From contig NC_134460.1 in NCBI RefSeq assembly GCF_047948215.1, forward strand, positions 9,667,501 through 9,731,500: a stretch of DNA of 64,000 nucleotides, given 5' to 3'. The stretch is from Lycorma delicatula (Eukaryota > Arthropoda > Insecta > Hemiptera > Fulgoridae). The notes under the pieces are model-generated. The model was given only the letters and a program-made list of their open reading frames with translations, was not told where the DNA came from and searched no databases. Positions 11,346-23,943 of this stretch are shown piece after piece (the first letter of the stretch is position 1; each line of letters begins with the position of its first letter). Position numbers and translations under genes: made by a program.

Positions 11346-13207
11346 AATTATTATGTAAAAATTTTCGATGAAATCTTTTATTCACTGAACGAAAACAATT
11401 TTCACAGTAGACAAAAGTATCCTGATAATTCTGAAACATACTGATTTAGCCTAAGGATAAAACATTAACGAAGGAACTGTAAACGAAACAGAAAATAACA
11501 AACTAATAAATAAATATTTGGCTACGGAAGACAATGAAGTATGGACAAAGAAAATAGAAAACGAGGAAGGATTAAAAAATCTTATTTGAGAAGTAGGAGA
11601 GAAAGACATTTTGGTTAGACGTATCTTATGTATTGGGTCGTCTTTAACGAAGAAATTTAGAAGGAAAAATGAGAATAAGGAGAGGAAGATGAATAACAAT
11701 GATTAGAATGCTTACAGAAAAGGAAGGAAAAAAGCTTTAAACAAATACGACAGGAAGAATCACAATAAATACAAATACAATACGGTACAAATTTTGATGG
11801 TAACGAGGGAAAATTAGGGATGTTCTATCGGAAGGGAAAAGTAATTACAGTTTTCTAGACTATAATATTACATACTTAAATTTTATCAATTTTGTTTTAT
11901 TTTTATTTTTTTAATACAAATTTTATTAAACTTTGGCGAAACAGTAGCGGTCTGCATAGGGTTGTAGCTATTTGTAATTATATAACTTTTAGTAAGTTTT
12001 ATAATAATAACACCTATACAGTTGAAGAGATGGAAAAACAATGTTCTTTTTTTACGATCAAAGAAAGGTATTTTTAATTTACTACAAGTTTCTCTTTCAT
12101 CAAGACTTGCATTATCTTTATTCATTAAAATTTTAATTTATTTTTTGAATATAAAAAGTTATTTCCGATTGTTCTTTCTTTACTTTGAATTGAAATAACA
12201 CCGCAGCTTATACGTATATAAAAGTTTGAAGAAAGTTTTACATTCAAAAGTTAGTATTTCATAAAATAATAATTAAGTTCTGTGAGAAGATTAATTTATA
12301 AAAATTATGATAATTTTTCATTTAGATTTTAAGTTTTAATTTCTTTAATCATTTTTTAAGAACTTAGCACCGGTAAAACAACCTACTAATTAATTGCAAA
12401 AATAATCATATTTTTTTTTTTTATTATTAAATGTAAATCAGACTTCTATATTGAGCCAAAAAATAATAATTAATTAAAAATGGACTAAATGTTGCTGAAA
12501 ATTCTTGTATTTGGATACCTTTTCTTATACTTTTTTAAACACCCCCAACATCCCCGGTTTCTGCCGTTAGGCTATGCGCAGGAAAGTATTTGGATATCTG
12601 AATCGAGCAAAAAATCTTTTTTCTCTATGATAAACTTGAAAATTATTAAACCTCTTATGAACAATACGCATCAGTACACCCAACTGATTGCTTTAATGGA
12701 CTGGTCAACGTATACTGGTTTTAGAATTATCTTTATTTCATTTTTAAATTTAAAATTTTTGAGCGCATTTTTTAAAAATCATAGCGAAGTAAATACGGTA
12801 AAAACTGAAATCAAGATTACGTTCAAAAAACGTTTACGCAAGTTTTACTTAAAACCTAAAACTGACCACTTTGATTGTTAGACCATTACTATCACAGTAA
12901 ATACTGGAAGTATTCGTTAAAAAAAATTAGTAAATAAAAAAAAATTAATAGTAATAAAATATATTAGCTGACAAATAAATAGTACTTAAGCATTATAAAA
13001 TGACTATTATTAGCAAGGTTTATAAAAAAAACTAAAAAGATGGCTAAGTATTTCCCGGCTATTAATAATAAAAATTAAGAGTTAGAGGTGGAAAAAAACC
13101 AAAAAAAAGAATATATATATATTTTTAGAGGCGCGGAATAAATTATAAAAAAAAAAACATTTTTCTAAAAGATCCATATGGGTTAAGCTTAATAAATTTG
13201 TTTTAGT
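11346..13207. other. AT-rich DNA with one unexplained 130-codon frame
   Basis: Mostly AT-rich and without recognised repeats. A 130-codon open frame at 12489-12881 is described separately. A purine-rich stretch at 11450-11830 could be a worn LINE fragment, but I found no motif to support that. Confidence 0.35.
12489..12881 (+). CDS. Unrecognised 130-codon open frame, probably not a gene
   Basis: The frame runs ATG to TAG. The predicted product begins with a hydrophobic stretch (about residues 2-16, rich in L, F and Y), has a proline-containing turn, a second hydrophobic stretch at about 78-93 and a basic C-terminus ending in HFDC. I recognise no family. Such length is somewhat unusual in DNA this AT-rich, but the composition (F, K, I, L) is what AT-rich non-coding DNA gives. 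I saw no splice-site context or conserved motif. Confidence 0.15.
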   Translation: MLLKILVFGYLFLYFFKHPQHPRFLPLGYAQESIWISESSKKSFFSMINLKIIKPLMNNTHQYTQLIALMDWSTYTGFRIIFISFLNLKFLSAFFKNHSEVNTVKTEIKITFKKRLRKFYLKPKTDHFDC

Positions 13208-13690
13208 AAAGCTTTCTCTAAATCTAACACCCCCACGCTATCACCAACCACTCTAACTTGAACCAGTATCTGTTTCGGTACCGCCTGGCAGCTGATGAGC
13301 TGTGCGTCTGCCGGGAGGTCCAGTCAAATGAATACCTGATGTTTGACTGCCCTGCTCTTGTTGGGAGGGGGGTGACAGAGACTGGGCCACCCTGGAACTT
13401 AGTGGTCAAGGGGAAAATCGGCCACTCGCAAGCGGCGAGTCAGTACGGCAAGCTCCGCATTGTCAGATCGTGTGGGAGTTCCGAGATTCGGTTGCTTTGT
13501 TCAACAAAGCGTTGCCGTGGAAAGCTTACCCCTGAATATGGCTGATCACTAATAATTAGCCAATAATTATGGTTCCAAGCACTATAAAATGGTGGACAGG
13601 TACTTGCTGGGATTTAGCGACCTAGGTGTGGCAGCGAATTGTTGCCTACACGAAATAAATTTTATTATGGATGCCATATATATTAGTAGT
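13208..13690 (+). pseudogene. 3' end of a second LINE family (C-terminal Cys/His region of ORF2)
   Basis: The frame around 13255-13545 reads LNQYLFRYRL, then LCVCREVQSNEYLMFDCPAL. This is the C-terminal cysteine-histidine motif that follows reverse transcriptase in R1/Jockey-group LINEs, where a typical form is CxCx(n)HxxFxC. Here the expected histidine position has been replaced (NEYLMFDC). The stretch is less AT-rich than its flanks. After the stop at 13545, sequence to about 13690 may be the 3' untranslated part. No reverse transcriptase domain precedes it, so this is a strongly 5'-truncated copy. Confidence 0.6.
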
Positions 13691-14003
13691 TGACGGAGGC
13701 GCCTACCCATTTTAGGAAATATATGTCAAGTGAGCGATTGGAACACGTAAGCAGAAGTTGTATGCCACCACGCTTAGTCCACTCACTCTGTTAGGTCACT
13801 CTAGAAGATTTTTTAGGATACTTGTCGCTAAACTATTCAAGGCTCTGTAGCAGTTTGTGGCACAGAAATTTGGTATCATGCTTTAGGACGACCGAATGAG
13901 TTGGCTGCGGTAGAAATGCCAAGCAAACCAATATCTAACACCGCCTTCAACATAGGATGAAATATGAAAAAGAAAATATTCAAAAACCTTTTCTGCTGTT
14001 TAG
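13691..14003. other. Unassigned sequence, possibly more of the LINE 3' tail
   Basis: About 300 bp of moderate GC with no open frame. It ends exactly at the target duplication of the following RTE insertion, so it is older than that insertion. Confidence 0.35.
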
Positions 14004-14010
14004 GTCCAGG

Positions 14011-15543
14011 TTGAGGAGGATGAAATGGGAGAAACAATACTGAGATCTGAATTTAAGAGAGCATTAAAAGATTTAAATGGCAGAAAGGCTCCTGGAATAG
14101 ACGGAATACCTGTAGAATTACTGCGCAGTGCAGGTGAGGAAGCGATTGATGGATTACACAAACTGGTGTGTAATATTTATGAAAAAGGGGAATTTCCGTC
14201 AGACTTCAAAAAAAGTGTTATAGTAATGATACCAAAGAAAGCAGGGGCAGATAAATGTGAAGAATACAGAACAATTAGTTTAACTAGTCATGCATCAAAA
14301 ATCTTAACTAGAATTCTATACAGAAGAATTGAGAGGAGAGTGGAAGAAGTATTAGGAGAACACCAATTTGGTTTCAGGAAAAGTATACGGTCAAGGGAAG
14401 CAATTTTAGGCCTCAGATTAATAGTAGAAGGAAGATTAAAGAAAAACAAACCGACATACTTGACGTTTATAGACCTAGAAAAGGCATTCGATAACGTAGA
14501 CTGGAATAAAATGTTCAGCATTTTAAAAAAATTAGGGTTCAAATACACAGATAGAAGAACAATTGCTAACATGTACAGGAACCAAACAGCAACAGTAATA
14601 ATTGAAGAACATGAGAAAGAAGCCGTAATAAGAAAGGGAGTCCGACAAGGATGTTCCCTATCTCCGTTACTTTTTAATCTTTACATGGAACTAGCAGTTA
14701 ATGATGATAAAGAACAATTTAGATTCGGAGTAACAGTACAAGGTGAAAAGATAAAGATGCTACGATTGGCTGATGACATAGTAATTCTAGCCGAGAGTAA
14801 AAAGGATTTAGAAGAAACAATGAACGGCATAGATGAAGTCCTACGCAAGAACTGTCGCGTGAAAATAAACAAGAACAAAACAAAAGTAATGAAATGTAGC
14901 AGAAATAACAAAGATGGACCACTGAATGTGAAAATAGGAGGAGGTAAGATTATGGAGGTAGAAGAATTTTGTTATTTGGGAAGTAGAATTACTAAAGATG
15001 GACGAAGCAGAAGCGATATACAATGCCGAATAGCACAAGCTAAACGAGCCTTCAGTAAGAAATATAATTTGTTTACATCAAAAATTAATTTAAATGTCAG
15101 GAAAAGATTTTTGAAAGTGTATGTTTGGAGTGTGTGTTTATATGGAAGTGAAACTTGGACGATCGGAGTATGTGAGAAGAAATGATTAGAAGCTTTTTAA
15201 ATGCGGTGCTATAGGAGAATGTTAAAAATCAGACGGGTGGATAAAGTGACAAATGAAGAGGTATTGCGGCAAATAGATGAAAAAAGAACCATTTGGAAAA
15301 ATATAGTTAAAATAAGAGACAGACTTATAGGCCACATACTAAGGCATCCTGGAATAGTCGCTTTAATATTGGAAGGACGGGTAGAAGGGAAAAATTGTGT
15401 AGGCAGGCCACGTTTGGAGTATGTAAAACAAATTGTTAGGGATGTAGGATGTAGAGGGTATACTGAAATGAAACGACTAGCACTAGATAGGGAATCTTGG
15501 AGAGCTGCATCAAGCCAGTCAAATGACTGAAGACAAAAAAAAA
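14011..15543 (+). pseudogene. RTE-type LINE, 5'-truncated insertion with target-site duplication
   Basis: The insertion is bounded by GTCCAGG at 14004-14010 and 15544-15550 and ends in an A-run. The boundary is ambiguous by the shared TT. It encodes RT and the C-terminal domain in one frame from 14025 to 15530, broken only by two nonsense codons: TGA at 15183-15185, where related copies have AGA, and TAA six codons later, where they have GAA. All expected RT blocks are present (KAPGIDGIPVE, AFDNVDW, RQGCSLSPLLFNLY). The active site is LADD (14766-14777) instead of FADD, a substitution of the residue before the catalytic aspartates. The near-continuous frame suggests a fairly recent insertion or a small number of hits. 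Confidence 0.9.
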
Positions 15544-15550
15544 GTCCAGG

Positions 15551-17853
15551 TTCTATAATTAAACAAAAAATCGTAGACATTTTTTTATAGCTTTATATAT
15601 GAAGTATAAACTTAAAAAAAAATTGAAAAATACTTAAACCGAAGCGCAATAAAGCAAAGAAGAAAAAAATATATATTTAAATTTTACGAAAGGGGATTGA
15701 TTTTTTTGAAAAAAAAAGTGTTTGGTTTATTTCTATACGCATTGTAGAATTTGCTTTAATAAAGTTTCCTCTAAAATGCCTCTGAGGAAAATCGAAATTT
15801 CTTTTTTTGTAATATTCTCTTACAATGAAGTTTGAAAAAAATTATTAACCCATTTATAAAATTTTTGAACCAATTTAAGAAAATCTGTTAATTCAATCCT
15901 GAGATACAAAGCCAAAAGTAGTACAACACAATACATAGAAAGATGGTGTTTTTTTTTTCAAGATGATTAAATTACACCCTTAAACGTAAAGATTTGCAAA
16001 AAAACCCGATAGCCCATTTTTGAAATGATCAAAATACTTTCCCCTTTAATATATCTATTCTAGTTATATTAAAAGGAAAGTAAAAATAAATATAATTAAA
16101 AATCGTTTTAGGCAATTACAACAAAAATCGTTAATTCAACTTAAAAACATTTGAACAACTTAAACTATTAATTCACATTTCTACCATAATTTCTTTAAGG
16201 CAACACTCTTTTATACTTTGGACAGATAAAACTTATCTCACGAAACACATAGAAAACAGGAGCCTTAAACCAAAGAAGTATCTCATCTCTGAACAAAAGT
16301 TAAGGGAGGAGGAGAGCTCTTATGGTAGAAAATGAATTGAAAATTGAAAATAAATTGAAAAATTTAAAATAATTGAAAATAAATTATTAATAAATTTAAA
16401 ATTAGTATTAAATAACGATCCTCTATCGTAGATAATGTTTAAATTTCTGCATTATTATTGATAAAATAGATTTTCTAAATTATTTCTATTGCGTAATTTT
16501 TTTGAAATATGACTTCTAATAAACTAATTTTGTCAACAATTTCCAGGCAATACTACTAAACTACAGCCGAATTCTCTGGTGTTTTATGTTTAAAAAGAAC
16601 CAAATACTCCTTTATTCTACTTCCAATTTTTTTTTTTGTTTGCTCTAATGAAAATTTGTTTTCAATTTTCTGCCACTCTTAAAATTTAGTTATTTTAGGT
16701 AAAATCCTACATTACAACCATTGTCTTAACAGATCGATTTATAAATCAACAGTTCCCTTATATATTTTACTTTTATTTTTACAGTTTCCGAGGAAAAATA
16801 CCAATTTTCAGAATGTACTACGTTACTGTTAAAGATGTAATTTTTTTTTAAATATTTTTTATCTTGTTACATACAAAAGACAATAACCAATTTTTACCCA
16901 TGTTTTCTTCGATATTTTTTCTTTAAAGTTTATTTTCAACATTTTTTAAATTTTTATTTAAATTTTTTCAGTAGTTTCTTATAGTGTTTATAGTAAAATA
17001 ATTGAACTAAGCTGTAAATAAAACTAATTTCTACGCGATAACCTCTAGATCAAGCTTCATCGATTTAACTTCAATAAACCATCACATTTTTAAAAGCTAC
17101 TATCTTTCGTTAGTAAAAAAGAAAAATAATAACGATATGCTAATAAATATAATACTTTTTCGGTGTATCAAAGCGATTTTATTTCAGAGTTTAAATAAAA
17201 AAATAGTAACAATTATTTATTAACAGTTTAGAATGTAAATTAAACGTGTTTTTTTTTAAATTTCGTTTAAGTTTTTAACAAAATTTTCAACACGGTGACA
17301 ATATGGTTATGTTTACTTCTTTTCATAGTTCCTAGTTATGATGATAGTTTAACAATCGAAATGGGCATCTATGTTTAGATTTTAAATAAAATTGTATAAA
17401 CGGTTTTTGAGTATAATCTTATTTTTCAATTCGTTTATTGATATCATAATCGATTAGAAAACCTCTTTTACTTTTAATAAACACGGAAATTAATAAACAT
17501 TAAACTTTTTGTGTTCTCAAAAAAAGTGATCTCAAAAAAAGTAAATTTTCAAATAATATTTTTATTGAAAGAGGTGAATGAAACAGATTATCTTTATAAG
17601 TCACGAAATATTTTGATATAATAGAAGTATATCTATAAATATCAATTTATCTATTCTGATATTTATTACATTAAAACGTTTAACATATCTACGTATTTTT
17701 AATTATGAATGTGTAACCTTTACTAAAAATAAATTGTCATCCTGAAGGTATTTAGATCCACAGTTTGCTCAAACATCTGCAAGTATCTGTTTCAGCGAGT
17801 AATGTTTTAACGTATATTAAATCCCGTGGATATAAATAAATTTCTCCAATCCC
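15551..17853. other. AT-rich DNA with one dispersed-repeat fragment
   Basis: No coding signal. A segment at about 15860-16065 resembles 36580-36745 (see those entries). The remainder, including several long A- or T-runs, shows nothing I can assign. Confidence 0.4.
15860..16065 (+). repeat. Dispersed repeat fragment shared with 36.6 kb
   Basis: Shares an ordered set of short blocks with 36580-36745: TAAACGTAA, GATTTG followed by an A-run, CCC(A)CTTTTGA-like sequence, and CTTTAATATAxCTATT. The copies are strongly diverged. No ends or coding content were found. Confidence 0.4.
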
Positions 17854-17872
17854 ACTCTAACTCTCTCTCTCA

Positions 17873-17903
<31 letters not shown>

Positions 17904-17974
17904 TCTCGCTCTCTCTCACTCTCTCTCCCTCTCTCTCTCTATATCTATCTATCTCTGTGTGTGTGTGTGTGTGC

Positions 17975-18017
<43 letters not shown>

Positions 18018-18027
18018 GGTGTGTGTT
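17854..18027. repeat. Compound (CT)n/(TG)n/(TA)n microsatellite
   Basis: A CT-rich block with CA and CG interruptions (17854-17955) is followed by TG (about 17955-17975), TA (about 17979-18010) and TG again. The open frame across it is an artefact of the repeat. Confidence 0.95.
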
Positions 18028-20931
18028 AGTACACCTTTGATTTCTGGATAAACTAAACAACGCTTTAAGTTTTACAACGTAGAGAAAAACCTTGTAAAAG
18101 AATACATTTATTGCTATTTACAAAAAAAAAAAATAATTTAAATGGTTTTAAAAAACGCTTCAATGATAATTGTTGAAAACTATTTTTAATTTTTTTTTTT
18201 ACAAAAATAGACATAACTTCAAGTTTTAGGAAAGAGGGTTTTTACTACCTATAAAATACTCAAACGTTATGTTGACAAATAATTTTTTAATGATAATTTT
18301 AAAGAAAAACTGATTTATTTTTCATGAGCTTTAAAATTTTGATGAACTTCACCTTCGTTGAAATGTAGCACTAGTTAATGTTATCACTTTCTAATCCCAT
18401 TTTTTACATATTTCTATTATCCTGACTCAGTTAATACTACAATAAATTTCATAACTAAATTAATCCGTTTTTAAATGCAAAGTCAAATGCCGACAGACAT
18501 ACAAACTCAATTACATGCATGAAAACATACAAAATTCTCTAACAAAAGGTTTTAGTAAATCTGAACATAAGAAATTAGAAAAATCGAAAAATAAAACCTG
18601 AGATGGGGGAATCAATTTAAAAAAAAAAACATTTCTTTTTATTTCCTTTTCTCTTATTTATTATGTATGATAATGACGCAATTCTAGTTCAAATAAATCG
18701 TTGCGGTAACCTAATATAACACTAAAATTAATGTTACAGAAGTCAACGTCCCACACATTTCGTACGCAGCACCCATTTAAATTACGTCATATATAAATAA
18801 TGTAACAGACATCATCGCGTGTTTCCTGACCACGCAACATCACTTAACAATCGAGAGTACAGTAATTATAACCTTATCTGATGACCCGCTGTATAAATAC
18901 TATGTTATTATACAATTTACAACTAAGCAAAAATTAAAAAAAAAATTATATAAGCTTAAATTGGAATAATATATACTTACCTAAATATATTTATAATTTA
19001 ATAACTTATAAATTTAACGGTAGTTTTTTCTTTCAAATTTATTGGTATCTAAATCTGAATCTTCAAAGAAGACTGACCTTCAAAAAATAACTTTTTGAGT
19101 TACATTTTTAAATGTAAACGAGATATTAATAATTTTATTACAATATCTTCGTGCTCTTGGATCAAGGAAATTAATTATAACTGTACAGCGAGGTTCAATC
19201 TAGCATCTAAGCACCCACTACGAAAAACAGACCACTGCGTTTTTTAAAAACATTCATACCCCAAAACGGTTAAAATAAGAGAAAAACTGACTGACCAACA
19301 CGTTCCAATTTTCCTGAACACGTAGTCAAATGAAACCATACATTTTGTAATTTATTTATGATCTTATTCATCTGACAGAATTATTAATGAACTATTAGGG
19401 TGTATAATAAAATAATTTCATTTTTTTAACTAAGTCAGTTGAACGCTGTAATGTAATAAATACAGTTTGTACAAAAAATACACATAAGTAGAAATTTTAA
19501 CTTGACGTTTTATAAGAATCTTTTAGATTGATCTGTAAGTATGCTATTTGTGGATTCCGGATAATCCGGTTAATTCGGACCCGGACCAAATGCCCTGTTA
19601 AACGGGTGGCCCTATTAAGCGATATTAACGAAAAATGAGGAGATAAAAACAATTACAGTACATACTAATATATATTTAAATATTATTTAACGTCCAATTA
19701 TTCAGAATTTTATTTCTAATACAGTGTTAAATTTACATAAAAAAAATAATAAAATAAAATTATTGAACTATTGTTTTTGTAGTCTTACGTAATTAATAAA
19801 AAATAAGCTTGATAAACAATATATATATATTTACAAGTCAAAATAATGCTATCTATTATAGTAAGTAAAATACAAAAGTTATGCAATTTAATGTCTCTTA
19901 CTTGGTTAAACTTCTGAAAAAAATTCTCTTATTTTCTCTATCTTTTCCCTTTAATTACCTACAAATTTGGCACAGATCCACAGTTCTGTTAGTGGATTTC
20001 CTTCCCTACCTTCTTTCATAAAATACTGCTGAAGACACTCAATGAATTTTTTTTACATCTTCTGTAGGTATGCGTTTGACTTAGGGTTTGTCTTTATAAC
20101 CTATAATTTCGTCCATGTTTTTGAGTAATCACTTTATTTCGTTATCATTCACACAACTTGTAATAATTACGTACTGCGTAAAGGAAGTGCGTACAAAACT
20201 TTTCTGCTAATTTTTAAGGAAATGTTACCTCCCTTACTACAGTGTTTAATCAACGGTTCAAAGACTTATCTCGCTAATAAAATTGTGTTATTTACAAGTA
20301 AAATAAAGAAACAAATTAGCTGGCCTTTTAAACGGAAACACCGATGTAATTTTACATGAATTATACCAATATGTTTCTGTTTATACAAAATTATCCCAAT
20401 TAAATTACTGCCCCGAATAACCGAAGGTCCTATTAACCGGAATTCACTGTATTTTTAAAACTGAAGCAACGTAGTTTACCGTACATCATTCATTTACAAG
20501 AAAAGTATAATAATTTGGAAATCGGTAATTTTATAGGAAGAGATCGAATCGGTTTTATATATTTACATCTTTAATTTTCAAACGACTTTTTTAATATTTC
20601 TTTCACGATGTTTTTTATAAAATGTTCAATTAAAACATCAACAAATTTTACTCAAATTTTATTAATCCTCTATATAAATTTATTAGTAATAAATAAATAT
20701 CAGTTTCCTTTTAAAACATAAATGAAAATATTTGGAATATAGTACAGCAAAAAAGGCAAATCATAAAATTTTCATTTTAACCCCCTCAAAAAAAAAAAAA
20801 TAGAAAAATATATACTATATGGCTATCCTAAGAGAGAAAATTTAGTATCAGAATTATTACTAATATTCCAAATTTCACAAAGAAATTTACTAAATAAATC
20901 CAGATGTAAATTTTTTAAATAAGCCATCAAC
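18028..20931. other. AT-rich DNA, nothing recognised
   Basis: Nearly 3 kb with no coding similarity, tRNA-like boxes or repeat ends that I could recognise on either strand. Confidence 0.4.
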
Positions 20932-21078
20932 GTGCATCGGTTTTCATTGTCTAGTGTTCAAATCCTTGTAAAAAGCAACAAATGCTTACTAGGATTTAAA
21001 CCTCAGAACCATCGACTTCGAAAATCAGCTGTTAAACAACTAATCTGCAACGACGAGTTAACCACTAGACCCCCAGCT
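20932..21078 (-). repeat. Partial tRNA-derived SINE, minus strand
   Basis: On the minus strand it reads a tRNA-like head (GGTCTAGTGGTTAACTCG, A box), then ATCAGCTG-type sequence shared by the family (here CAGCTGATTTTCGAAGTCGA), then GGATTTGAACACTAGAC, and it breaks off near 20935. It is head-to-head with the next entry. Confidence 0.65.
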
Positions 21079-21316
21079 CGGTGGACTGGTAAACGTTACT
21101 TGCTTTTATACTGATATGAATAATGGACAGTGGTTACCGGTGTAGTTTGGTGGTTGGGGTTCAATTAACCACACGTCTCAGGAATGGTCGGCCTAATCTA
21201 TACATGCCTAACCTGAGTTATATCCGCAGACTACATTCTCATCTCAGTAGGCCATAGCAGTGTTTCTTATTGTTCACTAGTTGACCAGATTGCAACGTAC
21301 ACATTGGGGAAAAAAA
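21075..21316 (+). repeat. SINE body with 'GATTGCAACGTACACATT' tail (type B), plus strand
   Basis: Carries the shared central block (GTTACCGGTGTAGTTTGGTG, GGGTTCAATTAACCACACGT, CTCAGGAATGGTCGGCCT) and ends with GATTGCAACGTACACATT followed by an A-rich run. The tRNA-like head is missing on this strand. Instead the inverted head of the neighbouring copy sits at its 5' side. The tail matches 41222-41536 and differs from the tails at 21906, 48721, 49032 and 57708. Confidence 0.65.
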
Positions 21317-21894
21317 TAGGAAAATGGAAATCTGTAAAAACAATTTTAACGAGATTGAATTTTCTTCATGAAAAAACAATTTGTTTTTTATTACTTGTAT
21401 TTCTTCTAATATAAATTCTTCTTAACTATTTTATTCATTATTTTACTAAGTTCAGATTTCAAATTTAAGATATCAAATTTCTAAACATTAATCTTTAATG
21501 TTTATAAACTCGTTTTCCAATTTTTTTTTCTGGAAAATATTTTAGAGATTCTATAATTTTCTTGGAACTAAATGGAAACTATATGACCTTAAAAGTTTAA
21601 AATGAGAATACAGGAAAGTGGAGATTGGTTACATTGCATTGGAGATTGGTATATTGCATGGGCAGAAACCCTATTAGATCAACTTTCTATAAAAAATCAC
21701 GTTTTTAATTAGATAAGTTAATAAAAATTTAAAAAAGTACAGATTTAACCTAACTCCACTATAAGGCTATGTGAAGTGTATATAAAACGGTTTATAAAAT
21801 TTGCTACATTAATTGCACAATAAATACATATTTCCCATTGATTTCACAAAATTCTTCACCCAATTTCACAAAAGATTCTTTGATCAACAATCCC
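21317..21894. other. AT-rich DNA, nothing recognised
   Basis: No recognisable feature. Confidence 0.4.
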
Positions 21895-21905
21895 AGTAAT
21901 CGGAT

Positions 21906-22198
21906 ATAACTACCGGGTTGGTCCAGTGGTTAAACACGTCATCGTAAATCAGCTGATTTTGAAATCGAGAGTTCTAAGGTTCAACAAATCCGGGTAAACT
22001 TACTTTTACGTGGATTTGAATACTAGAGCGTGGATACCGGTTTTCTTTGGTGATTGGGTTTCAATTAACCACACATCTCAGGAATGGTCGACCTGAAACC
22101 GCACAAGACTACACTTCATTTTCATTCATATATATGATCCTCATTCATCCTGTGAAGTAAAACCTTACGGTGGTTCCGGAGGATAAATAGAAAAAGAG
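21906..22198 (+). repeat. tRNA-derived SINE (type A tail) with 11-bp target duplication
   Basis: The element is flanked by AGTAATCGGAT at 21895-21905 and 22199-22209. The head has an A box (GTTGGTCCAGTGGTTAA) and a B-box-like segment (AGGTTCAACAAATCC). The central block includes GAATACTAGAGCGTGGATAC and GGGTTTCAATTAACCACACA. The tail reads CATCCTGTGAAGTAAAACC and CCGGAGGATAAATAGAAAAA. At 293 bp it is a full-length copy of the type with the CCGGAGG tail. Confidence 0.85.
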
Positions 22199-22209
22199 AG
22201 TAATCGGAT

Positions 22210-23943
22210 GACTTACAAAAAATAAAAATAACTATTTCAATCAAACATAGTTATTTTAACCAAAAAAAGAAGCTATATATTGCCTTAATTTATAATATTC
22301 GCAAGAAATGATTATAATTTTAAAAAAAAAATTGGTTTAAAAAGGTATACGGAGTTCTTTTATTAAACTATGTTTTAGATCCTATAACAAAAATTATAAA
22401 TCCTGTAAGAGTTGCCCCGTTACAGCAAAGGTTTTCAAACCTATTATAACCTAAAGGTACTCAGTAATCTGATTTAATCACTTACGTAAACGTGAGGTGG
22501 ATCAGTAAGTAAAAATTATGAGATAGATATCTTAATTTGATGCCGAAATAAAAACATTTCTAGAACAAAAGGTCTCAACCCAGTAACAGAGGACTCCCGC
22601 CTTCTGACGATCCCGGTCGTCACATCACCTCCTAACTCTAATGAGCTTTAACTGATGGATCACACCTACAAAAAAGAATTTCGACGCATTTTCTAGAAAT
22701 GTCAAAAATATTTTCAGAAATATACTGTCGAGTGTATGTTGGCAATCTAACAAAGTTAGCTAATGAATTTAACGAAATAAATTTTATTACTCGGAATCGA
22801 TGTTATGTTTCTTAAAAAAATTCAATGAATAGTAAATGTTGGCATTTCTACTTTTGAGTGTAGAAAATGAATAAATTTACAAAAATCAATTTTTTTAAAA
22901 TTTACAATTAGAAATAATACATTTAGAGAATGATGTTTTGAAAGCTCTGATGAGCACAAACAAAAATTTTCGGAAATTTGTTGATGCCCAAAAATATTTA
23001 TTATTAAAAAATTGTCCATTCAAACTAAAATCTTTCTTTGGGTATACTTATCTGAGTGATTCGACATTTTCTACAATGTAATTTATAAAAAAAATAATTT
23101 TAGAATACGCCTAACGGACGAAAGTTTAAACGACTGCTTAAGGTTATCGGTATCAAATTAATCTCCTGGCTTTGAAGAGTTGTGTAGAGAAATGCAATCT
23201 CAACCTTCTGATTATACACTCATAAAAATGTTATACGTTTATGAAATTATAATAGATCAATTTTAATATAATTTCAATTATTAGATGAATGAATACTTTA
23301 CAATTTTATATACTACATCAATTATTAATTACATTGCAAATATAACACTTCACTTTAAATATGTTTATACTATTTTATTATAGCAATCTGACCGATTGTA
23401 ATCTAGTACTAAACCCCTGAATCGGATAATCATTTTCCTATTTTTAATAATTTGAAAATAAATGAATATATTTTATTATTATCCGATATGAAATGTCGAG
23501 GATAGTAAGTTAAAAGCATCAAACTAATTTTTTTAAATAAAAAATTGATTCTACGGTATACACAACAGCGGCTCAATAACGATTCCAAGAATCTAACCAA
23601 AGGTAAATAGACAATCTTTTTAAGTCAAATACAGCAAAAGAATGTTGAAGGATTGTTTATTGTGAAAACATCATATATCATGGCTCTTCCTTGCGCCGGT
23701 AACGCCTATTTCGTCGGGCAGGTGCTTTCAAAAAGTTTAGCCACCTCCTCTATATGCGGTATTACAATTAATTAAAATTATACTAATGAAATTTCCTACG
23801 CGTGAATATATTTACTACTTTAAAGGAAAAGGTATTACGTAATTAATTATAACAAATATCGGTCCATATAATATAGACGATAAAGAATGTTTCTTTAATC
23901 AACGAGGGAGAAAATTAAAGTAATATTGTAAACAAATAACAAA
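22210..23943. other. AT-rich DNA with one small moderate-GC patch
   Basis: No coding signal. A patch at about 22580-22670 resembles 53920-54000 in short blocks (ACTCCCGCCT.., ACGATCCCGGTCG.CAC, TGAGCTTTAAC versus TGGGCTTTAAC) and may be a worn dispersed repeat. The rest is unassigned. Confidence 0.4.
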
